A stretch of DNA of 14,523 bases from NCBI GenBank assembly GCA_002359185.1, contig DEML01000008.1, positions 1 to 14,523 on the forward strand, in the 5' to 3' direction. The position numbers were made by a program, and so were the translations under genes. The notes under the pieces are model-generated. The model was not told where the DNA came from. It was given only the letters and a program-made list of their open reading frames with translations, and did no database searches. The DNA comes from Planctomycetaceae bacterium UBA2671. Its GTDB lineage: Bacteria; Planctomycetota; Planctomycetia; Planctomycetales; Planctomycetaceae. Positions 12,816-14,523 of this stretch are shown here, one piece after another (the first letter of the stretch is position 1; each line of letters opens with the position of its first letter).

Positions 12816-14523
12816 ATGTTTCATTATTTAGAAAAGTTTATTATCGCATTGTTGCTTTTCGCTTCGGTATTAACTTGTGCATCACTTCAATTACCTGCAG
12901 GAAATATCAAACGCCAACCGGATCAATCTGATTTTACTCTCTGTATTAAAGCCGACCTTCAGGGACAGCTCCAACCTCATGGTTGTCAACTTTCCCACGC
13001 TTCGGCTGACGGTGGTCCTAGCCGCATTGCAAACGTTTTGAAGACTTTTGAATTTCATTCGAAGCTACCTTCCATTCGACTGGCAGTCGGTCAGTCTTTG
13101 ACCGAATGGTTGGGAGATAGCAACCTTCAGAATGAGCAGGATGCGGATCGGATTCGCACGCTTCTCAAATGCCTGGACGAAATGAAATTCGATGCTGTTG
13201 GCATTTCAGCGGAAGATTTGGCCTGGGGGAGCGATCGACTGAGAGAGTTTGAGCGAAATTCAAATATCTCATTTGTGAGTGCCAACGTTTACGATAAAGC
13301 TTCAGGGAACAGACTGTTCGCGCCGACAACGGAAATCGTGCTGGGAAAAGATCAAAAAGCGATCGTGATTGGGCTGACCGGAAGTGTGAATGAAAAGTTA
13401 CCCACCGCAGGGATAGAAGTTCGGAATCCGCTACAGGAATTGAAGGAAGTATTGGAGAGCATCATTGATAAAGACGCGATGGTCATTTTGCTCAGTACTC
13501 TCCCTCGCGAGGAAACGCAAACGCTTGTTGAAAAGTTCGCGGGAATTCACATGGTTGTCTCTAAACACTCCGATGAATTCTCAATCAACGTCGATATGAA
13601 TGGCCAACAATTCCCATCTTTGATTGTGGGGCCTGAAGACATCCTGATTTCTCGAATGACGGGATCGCTGCCTCCCTCACATTGTGAATTTGCAGGCTCT
13701 GAGTCAGAAGATGCTAATACGACCGTTTGTTACACATCTGTCATTCCACTCGATTCTCGTTGGGACAAGGTTAAACAGCCTGAGACTTTTAAGGTTGGGA
13801 CAATCGTTAAAGAATTCCACAAGAGACATTCATTATCACTCACTCATGAAACAAAAATTGGAGTTCCCTTGGATGTTGCTGAGTATCACTGGGATCTTGG
13901 ACAATGGGATAGAGCGGCTGACTCTTACTTCGCTGAGTTGCTATTATCGAAGAACCGATTTGATCATCCCCAAACTCTGTTTGAAGCAGGTTATGCTTAT
14001 TTCAAGAGTGGACGGAAATTTCAGGCAACTTCATTGCTGAGAGATTATGCCTTTGCAATAACTAGCCAGCCCCATCATTTATTCACTGCAGGGCTCATCC
14101 CACATCAGGAGGGATGTACTATTGGGCGGGCCAAAGAAGTTGCCCAGTTTTTACGTAATTGGAAAATAGATAATCTAAAATCATCCGAAAACTGGTTTGT
14201 ACTGGGGTTCTATCAATGGATTGCAAATCAGCCGAAGAAAGCAGAGTTCTCATTATCTCAAGCGATACTAAAAAGCCCTAATCATGCACTTTCGTTATTG
14301 ATTCGAGGTCTGGTCAGACAGGATCAAGGAACACAAGGTTGGGAAAAAGATTTAGTTCAGGTCTGTAATACAGAGCCTGAAGTTGCAGAATTGATCGTTA
14401 ATCTAAGTAGCAATGGATGGATCGTCGGCGGCTCTGAACGTCAGACAGAAGCTGTCATAAGTCGGGGAATTATTTTTGCAAGCCTGTTGCGTGAGCATTG
14501 TAAGAAGCCGCAAACATTTGAAA
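12816..14523 (+). CDS. secreted degenerate metallophosphatase (UshA/5'-nucleotidase-like) with helical-repeat region, 3' end off the window
   Basis: The frame is open from ATG 12816 to the window end (569 codons, no stop), checked codon by codon. It begins with a signal peptide (MFHYLEKFIIALLLFASVLT). Residues about 40-300 follow the layout of the UshA metallophosphatase domain: DLQGQLQPHG (47-56), GGPSRI (66-71), FVSANVYD (153-160), VIGLTG (184-189), a VILLSTLPREE strand and KHSDE. However the metal ligands are mostly gone: DxH reads DLQ, the GD motif reads GQS (92-94), GNHE reads SAED (131-134), and the SHLG and GGHSH motifs read STLP and SKHSD. An enzyme of this type is therefore probably inactive. 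From about 360 on, paired helices (YHWDLGQWDRAADSYFAELL, then EAGYAYFKSGRKF) look like TPR repeats. The role may be binding a ligand or partner outside the membrane. It follows the ECF sigma gene on the same strand. Confidence 0.72.
   Translation, partial: MFHYLEKFIIALLLFASVLTCASLQLPAGNIKRQPDQSDFTLCIKADLQGQLQPHGCQLSHASADGGPSRIANVLKTFEFHSKLPSIRLAVGQSLTEWLGDSNLQNEQDADRIRTLLKCLDEMKFDAVGISAEDLAWGSDRLREFERNSNISFVSANVYDKASGNRLFAPTTEIVLGKDQKAIVIGLTGSVNEKLPTAGIEVRNPLQELKEVLESIIDKDAMVILLSTLPREETQTLVEKFAGIHMVVSKHSDEFSINVDMNGQQFPSLIVGPEDILISRMTGSLPPSHCEFAGSESEDANTTVCYTSVIPLDSRWDKVKQPETFKVGTIVKEFHKRHSLSLTHETKIGVPLDVAEYHWDLGQWDRAADSYFAELLLSKNRFDHPQTLFEAGYAYFKSGRKFQATSLLRDYAFAITSQPHHLFTAGLIPHQEGCTIGRAKEVAQFLRNWKIDNLKSSENWFVLGFYQWIANQPKKAEFSLSQAILKSPNHALSLLIRGLVRQDQGTQGWEKDLVQVCNTEPEVAELIVNLSSNGWIVGGSERQTEAVISRGIIFASLLREHCKKPQTFE

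Noticed and set aside
1..14523. CRISPR array, insertion sequence or rRNA/tRNA genes
   Set aside because: No regularly spaced repeats, transposase motifs or RNA gene signatures were seen on either strand.

Overview
The window looks like chromosomal DNA of a planctomycete (Gimesia/Rubinisphaera type). The clearest signs are a divergent pair of a membrane-anchored Ser/Thr kinase (with LamG-type output domains) and a kinase-type ECF sigma factor, together with moderate GC, secreted proteins of unknown function and many starts without a good Shine-Dalgarno. The taxonomic call is inference from gene content.

Left part (1-6615): a phage-like packaging module that appears decayed. At the left edge a minus-strand Ycf46/FtsH-like AAA-ATPase N-terminal fragment meets a plus-strand TOPRIM (Spo11/Topo VI-A-like) fragment head to head. 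Both lose their 5' ends at about position 380, at the palindrome GGGATCCC. After an ambiguous small-ORF stretch comes an intact ParB-domain/DNA methyltransferase (1158-2483). Two convergent minus-strand small genes follow, one a basic-tailed HARE-HTH protein. Next is about 650 bp of non-coding DNA rich in hairpins and repeats, then an overlapping pair of terminase small and gpA-like large subunits (3926-6615). No portal, capsid, tail or integrase gene follows, so this is either a truncated prophage or a satellite-like packaging module.

Middle part (6616-8990): lower-GC minus-strand genes. They are a 333-aa protein that may have a macrodomain-like fold, and two tandem paralogous small secreted proteins. 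A structured, REP-like intergenic sequence follows.

Right part (9041-14523): a 945-aa kinase with an N-terminal anti-sigma-like zinc motif, a kinase domain, one membrane helix and an extracytoplasmic DUF1080/LamG-like region. It is divergent from an ECF sigma factor of 205 aa. Last comes a secreted protein that runs off the right edge. It has a degenerate UshA/5'-nucleotidase-like metallophosphatase domain followed by a TPR-like helical region. Kinase and sigma factor probably form one signalling unit: external binding by LamG, a cytoplasmic kinase/zinc-motif control, then sigma release and transcription, possibly including the secreted gene downstream.
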